DNA from: Mesorhizobium sp. M1E.F.Ca.ET.045.02.1.1 | GTDB taxonomy: Bacteria > Pseudomonadota > Alphaproteobacteria > Rhizobiales > Rhizobiaceae | Assembly (NCBI RefSeq): GCF_003952485.1 | Contig: NZ_CP034447.1 | Location: 1,550,001 to 1,614,000, forward strand | Reading direction: 5' to 3' | Length of the DNA: 64,000 nucleotides | Shown: positions 31,896 through 39,914 of the stretch, in pieces | Position numbering within the stretch: position 1 is the stretch's first letter | Layout of the letters: the number at the start of each line of letters is the position of its first letter | Position numbers and translations under genes: made by a program | The notes under the pieces: generated by a model | Databases searched by the model: none | What the model was told of the DNA's origin: nothing | The model's input: only the letters and a program-made list of their open reading frames with translations

Positions 31896-32423
31896 ATGGC
31901 GGCTGCCCCGCGCGTCACAATTGCGTTCCCCGCTACGGCCGTGGCCATGCTTCTCATGGCCGCCGTCCCGCATGCCGCGTTCCCGGCGCAGCCTGTGGAC
32001 GGCAAGCCGCCACTGGACGGCAAGCCGCCATTGGACAGCAACAAGCCGGGTGCGGCGATCGTCGATTCCGACATCCGGCAGGAAGAGGCGCTGTCGAAGA
32101 CGGAGGCCGGCAAGGTCATCACCGCTATCGACCGCACACGCGACAATATCGGCACGGTGCGCAAGACGACCAAGCTCGACACGGTCGACATCGTATTCCT
32201 GACGGACGCCGCGCGCAGCGAGGGCGGGCCACCGCCGATGATCGAAGACAAGGTTGAGCAGCATAAGGACGACGTCGCGGAGTTGCGGCAGGAGATCGAG
32301 GCGAACGCGCTGCTGTTCAACGCCATCGATTCGCGGCGCGTGCTCGCGGAGGACGTGCTTGCCGTCGAATTCGACAATCCGGGCAAGATCGTCATCTATG
32401 CGGCCGCCAAGCCTCCGAAGTGA
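31896..32423 (+). CDS. Small secreted protein, paralogue 2 (inside the urease cluster)
   Basis: A 175-residue protein with a signal peptide (residues about 1-30, ending near AAFPA). A short repeat DGKPPLDGKPPLDS lies at about residues 35-48. The C-terminal domain can be aligned with paralogue 1: VDIVFLTDA, DDVAELRQEIEANALLF, then EDVLAVEFDNPGKIVIYA. It has no recognised family. It ends 34 bp from the convergent end of ureB. Confidence 0.68.
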   Translation: MAAAPRVTIAFPATAVAMLLMAAVPHAAFPAQPVDGKPPLDGKPPLDSNKPGAAIVDSDIRQEEALSKTEAGKVITAIDRTRDNIGTVRKTTKLDTVDIVFLTDAARSEGGPPPMIEDKVEQHKDDVAELRQEIEANALLFNAIDSRRVLAEDVLAVEFDNPGKIVIYAAAKPPK

Positions 32424-32457
32424 TTTGAGCGCCCCAGACCTCACAGCTTGCCGGACC

Positions 32458-32763
32458 TCACAGCCTGCCCATCACCTTCTGCTGGAATCCATAGACCTCA
32501 CGCTTGCCGCCGAGCGGCACCAGCGTGACGTCGCGTTCCTGACCCGGCTCGAAGCGCATGGCAGTGCCGGCGGCAATGTCCAGACGCATGCCGCGCGCGC
32601 GTTCGCGGTCGAATTTCAGCGCTTCGTTGGTCTCGTAGAAATGATAGTGGCTGCCGACCTGGATAGGGCGGTCGCCGCTGTTGGCGACCTTGAGCGTCAC
32701 CGCCTGCAGGCCCTTGTTCAGCTCGATCTCGCCTTGTGCCGTAATGATTTCGCCCGGGATCAT
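32458..32763 (-). CDS. ureB: Urease subunit beta
   Basis: A 101-residue structural subunit. [18 protein letters not shown] begins the family, and [16 protein letters not shown] and [21 protein letters not shown] are diagnostic. The ATG at 32763 is the family start. It follows ureA, a DUF1272 gene and a possible short reading frame, rather than directly abutting ureA. Confidence 0.97.
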   Translation of the reverse strand: MIPGEIITAQGEIELNKGLQAVTLKVANSGDRPIQVGSHYHFYETNEALKFDRERARGMRLDIAAGTAMRFEPGQERDVTLVPLGGKREVYGFQQKVMGRL

Positions 32764-32770
32764 CGCGCCC

Positions 32771-32836
32771 TCACAACACGCCGAAAGCAATCGCCGCGAG
32801 CGCGGTTCGTATCATCGGAGCTGTTGTCATCTGCAT
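32771..32836 (-). CDS. Possible 21-residue hydrophobic peptide ahead of ureB
   Basis: A short frame encodes [19 protein letters not shown] followed by two hydrophobic residues and a TGA seven bases before the ureB start. GAAGAAAGG precedes its ATG. It may serve as a coupling or leader peptide, or be the remnant of a longer membrane protein. It is too short to judge on sequence alone. Confidence 0.3.
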   Translation of the reverse strand: MQMTTAPMIRTALAAIAFGVL

Positions 32837-32860
32837 GCCTTTCTTCAGCGGTCGTATTGC

Positions 32861-33115
32861 TCACGCGGCCTTGCGCGGGCCGCAGCCTTCGGCCTTCAGC
32901 ACGCGCCTGGTCGAGGCCGGGTATTTCTTCAGCATCGCCGCCGGCCGGATCGGCCGCGGCGAAAAATTGCCGCCGCAGTTCGGGCAGACGCCGCCAAGCA
33001 CGTTTTCCGCACAGTCGGCGCAGAAGGTGCATTCGAAGGTGCAGATCAGCGCATCCGTCGCCTGAGGCGGCAGGTCCTTGTCGCAGCATTCGCAATTGGG
33101 CCTCAGTTCCAGCAT
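32861..33115 (-). CDS. DUF1272 zinc-finger-like protein
   Basis: An 84-residue protein with paired cysteines: CECCDKDLP, CTFECTFCADCAENVLGGVCPNCGG (split over residues 24-48). This is the DUF1272 pattern, likely a small zinc-binding fold. It lies between ureA and ureB on the same strand. Its role is unknown; a link to metal handling is only suggested by context. Confidence 0.85.
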   Translation of the reverse strand: MLELRPNCECCDKDLPPQATDALICTFECTFCADCAENVLGGVCPNCGGNFSPRPIRPAAMLKKYPASTRRVLKAEGCGPRKAA

Positions 33116-33140
33116 CGGTTCCTCCTCACCGGATCGGCCC

Positions 33141-33443
33141 TCATCTGATCGGCTCGTGCACGGTCACCAGCTTGGTGCCGTCGGGAAACGTCGCCTCGAC
33201 CTGGACGTCGTGGATCATCTCGGCAATGCCGTCCATGACCTGGGCACGGGTGACGACATGGGCGCCGGCCTCCATCAACTCGGCCACCGGGCGGCCGTCG
33301 CGGGCGCCCTCGACGACGAAGTCGGTGATCAGCGCGATCGCCTCTGGGTGGTTGAGCTTGACGCCGCGTTCCAGCCTTTTTCGCGCCACCATCGCCGCCA
33401 TGGCGATCAGCAGCTTGTCCTTTTCACGCGGCGTCAGGTTCAT
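33141..33443 (-). CDS. ureA: Urease subunit gamma
   Basis: A 100-residue structural subunit, full length for the family. [20 protein letters not shown] at the start, [21 protein letters not shown] in the middle and [17 protein letters not shown] at the end are all diagnostic. It lies 36 bp after ureD. Confidence 0.98.
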   Translation of the reverse strand: MNLTPREKDKLLIAMAAMVARKRLERGVKLNHPEAIALITDFVVEGARDGRPVAELMEAGAHVVTRAQVMDGIAEMIHDVQVEATFPDGTKLVTVHEPIR

Positions 33444-33479
33444 GCGTCTTCCCAGTATTCAAGATCAAGCCATTCGAGG

Positions 33480-34346
33480 TCAGAGTGACCATAATTTGGG
33501 CAGGCCCGCCCGCCCGTTGAGCAGTTCGACGAGCGGCACCAACCGTTTGCGGAGCTGGTAGCCATCGCCGGCGGTGAGCCTCGCAAGAAGCTTGCCAGAT
33601 TGGCCGACGCTCCACAAACTGGCGCCTCCCCAATCCCCGACTATGGGGGCACCGACGACGGGATCGCCGACGATCGCGCGGGCCGGCTCCAGCAGGCTTT
33701 CCGCGCGCGGCGAGACAAGAAGCAGTGTCGCGACGGCAAGCCCGCCGCCGGCGACCGCCGGGCGCCGGAGCCTGGCTGCGATGTCCGGCCCGATGCGGAA
33801 ATCCTCGGCATGGATGAGCCTGCCATGTTGGCGAACCCGCCAGCGATCGTGGAAGTTGCCCAGAACTGTCCGTTCGCCCATCGCCACCCGGCCGAACAGC
33901 GTGGCTTCCAGAAGCAGCGCCTCGGCATCCGCGGCAAGCTTCACATCGAGCGTCCTGACAAAGGCCGCCCGGTCAAAAACGATGGTTTCCTGCGGCAGCC
34001 ATGCGATCCGGCCACCGGCGCCGACATCCAGACTGACTGTCGTCTCGGCGCGATCGGATGCGGCGCGATAGATTTTCTCGCAGGCCTGGGTGGTGATGGA
34101 GGCCGAGGCGCCCTCACCGACCTCGATCTCCCAGCCAAGCCGGTCGCCGCCGGTCAAGCCGCCGGCCGTGTTGATCAGCACGGCCTCGAGCGGATCGCCG
34201 TGCACCGCCGGCATGCGAATCTTGGCCGATCCGTCCTGATAAAGACGCCGGAGCCGGGTCCGGCCACCAGCTCTGCCGCAGAAAAGCCTGCCTCGCCCTG
34301 CAACACGTTGGGCGGCAGGCTGGGAAGCCAAGGTAGGGTCGATCAT
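33480..34346 (-). CDS. ureD: Urease accessory protein UreD (UreH)
   Basis: A 288-residue chaperone of the UreDFG complex. INTAGGLTGGDRLGWEIEVGEGASASITTQACEKIYR (split over the region near residues 60-95) is diagnostic. The ATG at 34346 sits just before the conserved QRVAGRGRL; an in-frame ATG at 34409 would add 21 residues (309 total), and neither has a good Shine-Dalgarno. It is the first gene of the urease operon and divergent from the nodF-like gene. Confidence 0.93.
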   Translation of the reverse strand: MIDPTLASQPAAQRVAGRGRLFCGRAGGRTRLRRLYQDGSAKIRMPAVHGDPLEAVLINTAGGLTGGDRLGWEIEVGEGASASITTQACEKIYRAASDRAETTVSLDVGAGGRIAWLPQETIVFDRAAFVRTLDVKLAADAEALLLEATLFGRVAMGERTVLGNFHDRWRVRQHGRLIHAEDFRIGPDIAARLRRPAVAGGGLAVATLLLVSPRAESLLEPARAIVGDPVVGAPIVGDWGGASLWSVGQSGKLLARLTAGDGYQLRKRLVPLVELLNGRAGLPKLWSL

Positions 34347-34548
34347 GTTCACGGCGCCAACGTTAAGCACTCCGGTGGCTTTGTCGATATATAGCTTGTT
34401 GCTTGACATCGTTTCCGTTTCTATAGAGGGAGCCACCTTGGATCGGTTACGCGATGCCTGGCGAGATAGGGGGCGCCGACGTTTGTGAATCCGGGGACGA
34501 AGGGGCGCTGATCAGTTGGCGTCGGGAAACGACAGGGGAAGGAACCGA

Positions 34549-34803
34549 ATGGCTGACCAGCTAACGACTGAAATCATCGAAAAGATCAAGGCTCATGCCG
34601 AGACTGGCGGCGAGGAAATCACCACCAGCACCGATCTCAACACGCTTGGCATCCATTCGCTGGAGTTGACCGAGATCATCTTCGATCTCGAGGAGAAGTA
34701 CGGCATCGAGATAGAGATGAACACGGTCGATGCCTGGAGCAACCTCAAGAACGTCGGCGACATGGTCGAGGCGGTTCGCGAATTGATCGCGAAAAAAGCC
34801 TGA
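34549..34803 (+). CDS. NodF-like acyl carrier protein
   Basis: An 84-residue acyl carrier protein. The phosphopantetheine serine is Ser37 in [10 protein letters not shown], where His replaces the usual Asp of the DSL motif. The start MADQLT and the end [20 protein letters not shown] closely match NodF of rhizobia rather than AcpP. NodF carries the unusual acyl chain used for Nod-factor synthesis. GGGGAAGGAA lies before the ATG. It pairs with a NodE-like synthase 4 bp downstream. No recognisable nod box was found in the 34410-34548 interval. Confidence 0.85.
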   Translation: MADQLTTEIIEKIKAHAETGGEEITTSTDLNTLGIHSLELTEIIFDLEEKYGIEIEMNTVDAWSNLKNVGDMVEAVRELIAKKA

Positions 34804-34807
34804 TTGC

Positions 34808-36016
34808 ATGCTGAAGCGCGTCGTCATCACCGGCATTGGCGGGATATGCGGGCTCGGCAGCGATGTGCCGGCGATCTGGGACGCAATGCGCGCCGGCCGC
34901 TCGGCAATCGGCCCGATCGACAATCCGTCGCTGCATGACCTGAAGGTCAAGGTCGGCTGCGAGATCAAGGAGTTGCCCGATCACGGCATCGACCGCAAGC
35001 AGGTGGTGTCGATGGACCGTTTCAGCCTCCTGGCGGTGATTGCCGCGCGGGAAGCGATGCGGCAGTCCGGGCTGGTCGCCCATGCCGACAATACCTACAG
35101 GATGGGCGCCGTCGTCGGCATCGGCGTCGCCGGCTTCGAAACGATCGAGGAAAACTACCGCGCGATCCTGATCGAGGGACGCAACCGCGCGGCCATCTTC
35201 ACCGTGCCGAAGGTGATGCCGGGTGCGGCCGCCGGCCAGGTGAGCATGAATCTCGGCCTGCGCGGGCCGGTGTTCGGGGTCACCTCCGCCTGCTCCTCGG
35301 CCAATCACGCCATTGCCTCGGCGGTCGATCAGATCCGGCTCGGCCGCGCCGACGTCATGGTCGCCGGCGGCACCGAAGCGCCGCTGGTATGGGGCGTGCT
35401 CAAGGGCTGGGAAGCGCTGAGGGTGCTTTCGCCCGATACCTGCCGGCCGTTCTCGGCCGACCGCCAGGGCCTGTCGCTCGGCGAAGGCGCCGGCATGGCG
35501 GTGCTGGAGAGCTACGATCACGCCGTGGCGCGCGGCGCCACTATCCTTGCCGAGGTCGCCGGCGTGGGCCTCTCGGCCGACGCCTCCGACATCGTCGCGC
35601 CGACGATCGAGGGGCCGGAAGCGGCGATGCGCTTCTGCCTGGTGGATGCCGGGCTCAACCCCGAGGATGTCGACTATCTCAACGCGCATGGCACCGGCAC
35701 CAAGGCCAACGACCAGATCGAGACGGCGGCGATCAAGCGCGTCTTCGGGGAGCATGCGCGTGCGCTCTCGGTGTCCTCGACCAAGTCGATGCACGCGCAT
35801 TGCCTCGGCGCGTCGGGCGGGCTGGAGCTGATCGCCTGTGTCATGGCGATCCGCAATGGCATCGTGCCGCCGACGGCGAATTTCCGTGAGCCGGATCCCG
35901 AATGCGATCTCGACGTGACGCCGAATGTGGCGCGCGAACGCAAGGTGCGCGTAGCCCTCAGCAACAGTTTTGCCTTCGGCGGCACCAATGCGGTGCTGGG
36001 CTTCAAGGCGATCTGA
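34808..36016 (+). CDS. NodE-like beta-ketoacyl-ACP synthase
   Basis: A 402-residue KAS II-type condensing enzyme. The active-site cysteine is in [20 protein letters not shown] near residue 163, and the two histidines are in [13 protein letters not shown] and [12 protein letters not shown]. Long stretches match NodE of rhizobia (for example [14 protein letters not shown] and [16 protein letters not shown]), more than housekeeping FabF. NodE with NodF makes polyunsaturated fatty acids for Nod factors. Here the pair stands alone next to urease genes, with no other nod genes in the window, so it may make a different acyl product. Confidence 0.87.
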   Translation: MLKRVVITGIGGICGLGSDVPAIWDAMRAGRSAIGPIDNPSLHDLKVKVGCEIKELPDHGIDRKQVVSMDRFSLLAVIAAREAMRQSGLVAHADNTYRMGAVVGIGVAGFETIEENYRAILIEGRNRAAIFTVPKVMPGAAAGQVSMNLGLRGPVFGVTSACSSANHAIASAVDQIRLGRADVMVAGGTEAPLVWGVLKGWEALRVLSPDTCRPFSADRQGLSLGEGAGMAVLESYDHAVARGATILAEVAGVGLSADASDIVAPTIEGPEAAMRFCLVDAGLNPEDVDYLNAHGTGTKANDQIETAAIKRVFGEHARALSVSSTKSMHAHCLGASGGLELIACVMAIRNGIVPPTANFREPDPECDLDVTPNVARERKVRVALSNSFAFGGTNAVLGFKAI

Positions 36017-36189
36017 TACAACCGTCAGCCATCCGCCCGAACGCGTTTCCATCCCGGGGGAATTGCCTGGTTGACTGTCCGTGCACGGCAAGCCGCTCAC
36101 CGGCATATTGATCCCGAGGGGTCAGGGTCCTAATTCTTGCCACCCGCCACGCCCGCCATTCGGCGCCAATCCGCACCCGGAGCCTCCCG

Positions 36190-36894
36190 ATGACCGACCT
36201 GTCCGCCTTTCCGATAACCAAGCGCTGGCCGGCCAAAAAACCAGACCTCCTGCAGCTCTATTCCTCCACGACGCCCAACGGGGTGAAGATCTCGATCGCG
36301 CTGGAGGAGATCGGCCTGCCCTACGAGCCGCACTATATCGACATCGGCAAGAACGAGAGCTGGACGCCGGAATTCCTGTCGCTCAACCCGAACGGCAAGA
36401 TACCGGCGATCATCGACCCGAATGGGCCCGACGGAAAGCCGATCGGGTTGTTCGAATCCGGCGCCATCCTGCTCTATCTCAGCGACAAGACCGGCAAGCT
36501 CATCCCGGCCGATCCCATCCGCCGCTACGAGACGATCCAGTGGGTGTTCTTCCAGATGGCCGCGATCGGCCCGATCTTCGGGCAGGTCGGCTTCTTCAAC
36601 AAGTTCGCCGGGCGCGAGATCGCCGACAAGCGGCCGCTGGAACGCTATCGCGACGAGTCGCGGCGGCTGATCGGCGTTTTGGAAACGCGGCTCAAGGGCC
36701 GGCAATGGATCATGGATGACGAATACACCATCGCCGACGTCTCGATGCTTGGCTGGGTGCGCAACCTGATCGGCTTCTACGAAGCGCGCGACCTCGTCGG
36801 CTTCGACGATTTTCCGACCGTCGCGGCATGGCTGGAGCGAGGCCTTGCACGGCCGGCCGTGCAGAGGGGCTTGACCATCCCGGCAAGGGGTTGA
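36190..36894 (+). CDS. Glutathione S-transferase (YfcG/YghU, Ure2p-like)
   Basis: A 234-residue GST. STTPNGVKISIALEEIGLPY near residue 26 carries the Thr and Asn that bind glutathione in disulfide-reductase-type GSTs, and NPNGKIPAIIDP with FESGAILLYLSDKTG completes the thioredoxin fold. The helical C-terminal domain includes IADVSMLGWVRN. It is likely a monocistronic gene; a role in thiol-disulfide exchange is inferred from family. Confidence 0.9.
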   Translation: MTDLSAFPITKRWPAKKPDLLQLYSSTTPNGVKISIALEEIGLPYEPHYIDIGKNESWTPEFLSLNPNGKIPAIIDPNGPDGKPIGLFESGAILLYLSDKTGKLIPADPIRRYETIQWVFFQMAAIGPIFGQVGFFNKFAGREIADKRPLERYRDESRRLIGVLETRLKGRQWIMDDEYTIADVSMLGWVRNLIGFYEARDLVGFDDFPTVAAWLERGLARPAVQRGLTIPARG

Positions 36895-36905
36895 GGCGCA
36901 GGCCC

Positions 36906-37220
36906 CTACTTCGTTTTGGCCTTTGCGCGGCCTCGGCCGAGCACGGATGCGGCAAGCCGGGCGGTGGCCACCACCGCGCCGGTCGCAACGCTTGCGACAG
37001 TGCGGATCGGGCCCGACTTCGCCACCGGCTTATGCGGTTTCGCGGCGGCCTTGTGCGCTGCACCGTGCACCACTTTCTTGGGAGCAGCCTTGCCGAAGGC
37101 CGGTTTGGCGTCCTTGGAGCGCTCGGCGGTCGCCGGTGCGGCGCCGGCCCTCGATTGCGTCGCTTTGGATTGATTGGCCCTGCTTCTCGCGGGCGCGGGT
37201 TTTCTGGTCTTGGTTGCCAT
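36906..37220 (-). CDS. Histone H1-like Lys/Ala-rich basic protein
   Basis: A 104-residue protein made mostly of Lys, Ala, Arg, Pro and Ser (KTRKPAPARSRANQSKATQS at the start, GRAKAKTK at the end) with a more hydrophobic stretch TVASVATGAVVATARLAASV near residue 75. It resembles alphaproteobacterial histone H1-like DNA-binding proteins, but low complexity makes homology uncertain. The ATG at 37220 has GGAG seven bases upstream. It is convergent with the GST gene. Confidence 0.65.
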   Translation of the reverse strand: MATKTRKPAPARSRANQSKATQSRAGAAPATAERSKDAKPAFGKAAPKKVVHGAAHKAAAKPHKPVAKSGPIRTVASVATGAVVATARLAASVLGRGRAKAKTK

Positions 37221-37241
37221 CAGACGGCTCCGTTTTTTTTG

Positions 37242-37287
37242 CGCAATTCCGGACGGAAAACCGCTGCGCACCTTTCCTGGAATTGCC
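37242..37287 (+). repeat. Palindromic intergenic repeat, family A, copy 4
   Basis: GCAATTCC...GGAATTGC unit as at 1047-1092, with a few changes (GGACGG in place of TGACGG). It lies just upstream of the basic-protein gene. Confidence 0.78.
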
Positions 37288-37370
37288 TCAGCGCCGGACA
37301 ATCGGGATATCGGCCATAACGACCTGTAAGTCTTAAGGTTCCCGTCCAAAAATAGTGAAAATTGAGCAGG

Positions 37371-37982
37371 TTAACCAATCACCAGATCGGCCTGCCGGCG
37401 ATGCGCCAGCACGCGCTCGATATTCGGCATGTCGTTGGAGGCGATCCAGGCGCGCGCGTCCTCGTCGGACTTGCCATGGCCGCGCCAGCGCTCCATCAGG
37501 CGGCGCTCGAGCTCGCCCCGCGGCACGTCGACGAAGATGGTGAAATCGAACAAAGGCGCAAGCCGCGACCACGGCTCCTCGTCGAGCAGCAGATAGTTGC
37601 CCTCGACCAGGATGAACTTGGTATCGGCGCCGATGACTTCGGCCGCCGCGCGCGACAATTCCAAGCTGCGGTCGAAGACCGGAATGGCGATGTCCGGCTC
37701 GCCGGAGCGGATGCGCTTCAAAAGCGTCTCGAAGCCGGCGAAGTCGAAGGTTTCCGGCGCGCCTTTTCGCGCGCGCAGGCCACGGCGGTCGAGCAGGATG
37801 TCGTCATAATGGAAGCCGTCCATCGGCACGACTTCCGATGCGCCCTCCGGCAGCAGTTCATGCAGCCTGCCCGATATCGTCGACTTGCCGGCTCCCGGCG
37901 GGCCGGCAATGGCGACGACGAAGCGCTTGGCCTTGCCGGCGCGCTTGAAGATGGCGGCGGTGATATGGGCTAGGTCAGACAT
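37371..37982 (-). CDS. P-loop nucleoside/sugar kinase family protein (YggC/FrcK-like)
   Basis: A 203-residue kinase of the uridine kinase/phosphoribulokinase fold. Walker A is AIAGPPGAGKSTISGRL near residue 25; MDGFHYDD near 54 and FILVEGNYLLLDEEPW near 123 are the substrate and Walker B-like regions. Related rhizobial proteins are annotated as fructose-transport-associated or pantothenate-kinase-like. The substrate is unknown. It stands alone. Confidence 0.83.
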   Translation of the reverse strand: MSDLAHITAAIFKRAGKAKRFVVAIAGPPGAGKSTISGRLHELLPEGASEVVPMDGFHYDDILLDRRGLRARKGAPETFDFAGFETLLKRIRSGEPDIAIPVFDRSLELSRAAAEVIGADTKFILVEGNYLLLDEEPWSRLAPLFDFTIFVDVPRGELERRLMERWRGHGKSDEDARAWIASNDMPNIERVLAHRRQADLVIG

Positions 37983-38084
37983 CAGCGCCTCTCCGCTAGC
38001 GATTTGGTCCGCATCTTGGCGGCAGTCGGCGGAAATTTCAAACCTGGGATCCCCGACGCAGAAGTTTTAGCCGCTCGTTGGCAA

Positions 38085-38340
38085 GCCATGTCGGCGAAGA
38101 AGACCTTGTTGCTGGTCGCAGGGCCACGCCCCAATCCCGCGATCTGACGATAGCCGGGACTGTCGCCGGCAAGCGGAACGCCCATCAGGTGGCGCAGCAA
38201 CTCCTCGCGCAACGCCGGATTTTCCGGTGCGTATCGCTCGTGGATGACCAGCCCGGTCGAGGTTCCTCCGCGCGTGTGACGGACGGGAAACTCGACGAGA
38301 CCCGGATGCGCGGCCCGAAGCCCGGAAGGGACGGCATGAT
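38085..38340 (-). pseudogene. Truncated PrpF-family (2-methylaconitate isomerase-like) fragment
   Basis: One minus-strand frame reads as the N-terminus of the PrpF/4-oxalomesaconate tautomerase family: PVRHTRGGTSTGLVIHERYA, then LLRHLMGVPLAGDSPGYRQI, then GRGPATSNKVFF. This covers about 75 residues and then similarity ends, whereas family members have about 350-390 residues. No credible start codon is present in that frame. It is a gene remnant next to the alpha/beta hydrolase gene. Confidence 0.6.
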
Positions 38341-38354
38341 TGGTGAGACCTCGC

Positions 38355-39272
38355 TCATGGCGCTGGCATTCCTATCGCCGATGTGAGGAATGGCAGCAGA
38401 TGACGCAGGACGGCATCGGATGCTTCCCGCTGGGGGAAATGCCCGATGCCCGGAAGTACATGCCGCCGGTAGCCGTTGTCGAACAGCGCCTCCCTGCCTT
38501 CGGACGTGGCAGGCGCGTTGCATGGATCGGCTTCGCCGTGAAGCACGAGCGTCGGAACACGGATCGCCGGATCGCCCCGCAGCCGAGCTTCCAGAGCCGC
38601 GCATGACGGGTCGGGCTCGGCGAGCCCCCAGCGCACCCGATAGGAATGCAGCACGACATCGGCCCAGTCGGGATTGTCGAACGCGGAGGCGGTAATCGCG
38701 AACGCTTCGTCGGAGATCGCCCAGCCGCCGGTCCAGATCGACCAGATGTAGCGCGTGAATGCCTTCCGGTCTTCCCGGACCAGTCGTTCGCCGCGCGGCA
38801 GCGCCATCAGCCAGTGATACCAGTAATTCTGCGCCTGGCCGAAGGATAGAGGCTGGTCGGGGTCGTTGGTTCCCCAGCCGACCGACAGAGCGGTGCAGGC
38901 CATAACGCGGTCCGGCGCGAGGCAGGCGGCGATATAGGCCGCCCGCGCGCCCCAGTCGTGTCCCACCATGGCGAAGCGCTCGATCCCGAGCACGTCGGCG
39001 AAGTCGAGCACGTCCCGGCCCAAGGCCGAAAGCTGACCGGACCGCATGGCGTCCGGATCGCGAAACCGCGTCGGCCCGAAGCCGCGCAGCCATGGCACGA
39101 GAACGCGATAGCCCGCTTCCGCGAGACCGGGAACAATCTCGTCCCACGTCCGGACGTCGTCGGGCCAGCCGTGAAGCAGGATGACGGGCATGCCGTCTGG
39201 AGGGCCGTGCTCTTCAAAGGCGATATCGAGCGAGGATGTGGTCGCGATCTTATGATATAGTTCCGCTGGCAT
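38355..39272 (-). CDS. Alpha/beta hydrolase (epoxide hydrolase-like)
   Basis: A 305-residue hydrolase. The oxyanion region is LLHGWPDDVRTWDEIV near residue 33, the nucleophile elbow is MVGHDWGARAAYIA (Asp nucleophile, as in epoxide hydrolases and haloalkane dehalogenases), and the acid and His lie in LHGEADPCNAPAT and GIGHFPQREA. There is no signal peptide. Substrate unknown. It is divergent from a broken LysR gene that may once have controlled it. Confidence 0.87.
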   Translation of the reverse strand: MPAELYHKIATTSSLDIAFEEHGPPDGMPVILLHGWPDDVRTWDEIVPGLAEAGYRVLVPWLRGFGPTRFRDPDAMRSGQLSALGRDVLDFADVLGIERFAMVGHDWGARAAYIAACLAPDRVMACTALSVGWGTNDPDQPLSFGQAQNYWYHWLMALPRGERLVREDRKAFTRYIWSIWTGGWAISDEAFAITASAFDNPDWADVVLHSYRVRWGLAEPDPSCAALEARLRGDPAIRVPTLVLHGEADPCNAPATSEGREALFDNGYRRHVLPGIGHFPQREASDAVLRHLLPFLTSAIGMPAP

Positions 39273-39349
39273 GACAGGAACCTACCCTTCACCTTTCCTC
39301 GCAACAAGCGATGCATTGCGACATCTGGCATCGCATAATACGATGCCTT

Positions 39350-39728
39350 ATGGACCTGCGCGCACTTCACGCTGCGGAATGCGGCTCCATCACGGCTGCC
39401 GCAGCCCGGCTGGGAACCGCTCAGTCGGCGCTTTCGCGCGCATCGGCCAGTTCGAGACCGAACTCGGCGAACCGCTGTTCGAACGCATGCCGCGCGGTAT
39501 CCGGCTGACCGCTGCTGGCGCGCGTCTCCTTGCTTATGCGGGGAGGATCGAGGCACTGGTCACCGAGGCCGCGGCCGACGCGCGCGGCCATCCGCGCGCC
39601 CTTTCCGGCCCGTTCCGGCTAGGCGCGATCGAGATCACCGACACTTCCATCCTGTCCGATCGCATCGCGCGGTTTCTGGCGGCGCACGATGAGGTGGAGC
39701 TTCGACTGGAGCGAAGCGACGCGGCGCA
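39350..39728 (+). pseudogene. Frameshifted and truncated LysR-family regulator
   Basis: The first about 31 codons (MDLRALHAAECGSITAAAAR, then LGTAQSALSR) are in one frame. The expected continuation GQFETELGEPLFERMPRGIR and FRLGAIEITDTSILSDRIAR is in another, so one base appears lost near 39442. The protein ends at about residue 125 of a usual about 300, where an inverted-repeat element begins. It is not functional unless the sequence is in error. Confidence 0.75.
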
Positions 39729-39828
39729 GACCCCAGGATCCATGCCGTTACACACCAGCGCCGCCTGCGGTGCAGAATTTTGCTTTGCAGCATTCTTCGG
39801 CTGAAGTCACGGCATGGATTCCAGGGTC
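39729..39828. repeat. Inverted-repeat element at the broken LysR gene
   Basis: A 20-bp arm at 39729-39748 (ending GATCCATGCCGT) is complementary, with about three mismatches, to an arm at 39809-39828 (starting ACGGCATGGATT). The spacer is about 60 bp. A CTGGAATGACGA tail follows at about 39860. It looks like a small non-coding mobile or REP-like element whose insertion truncated the LysR gene. Confidence 0.6.
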
Positions 39829-39914
39829 TCCGCGACGGAGCTTCGCTCCTGCTTCGCCCTGGAATGACGAACTCAAGGGCTTCGGCCAACCCTCGGGAAA
39901 TTAACGCCGAATGC

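Noticed and set aside
34410..34548. Search for a nod box ahead of the nodF-like gene
   Set aside because: No segment resembling the conserved nod-box pattern was found by eye, so symbiotic NodD control is not claimed.
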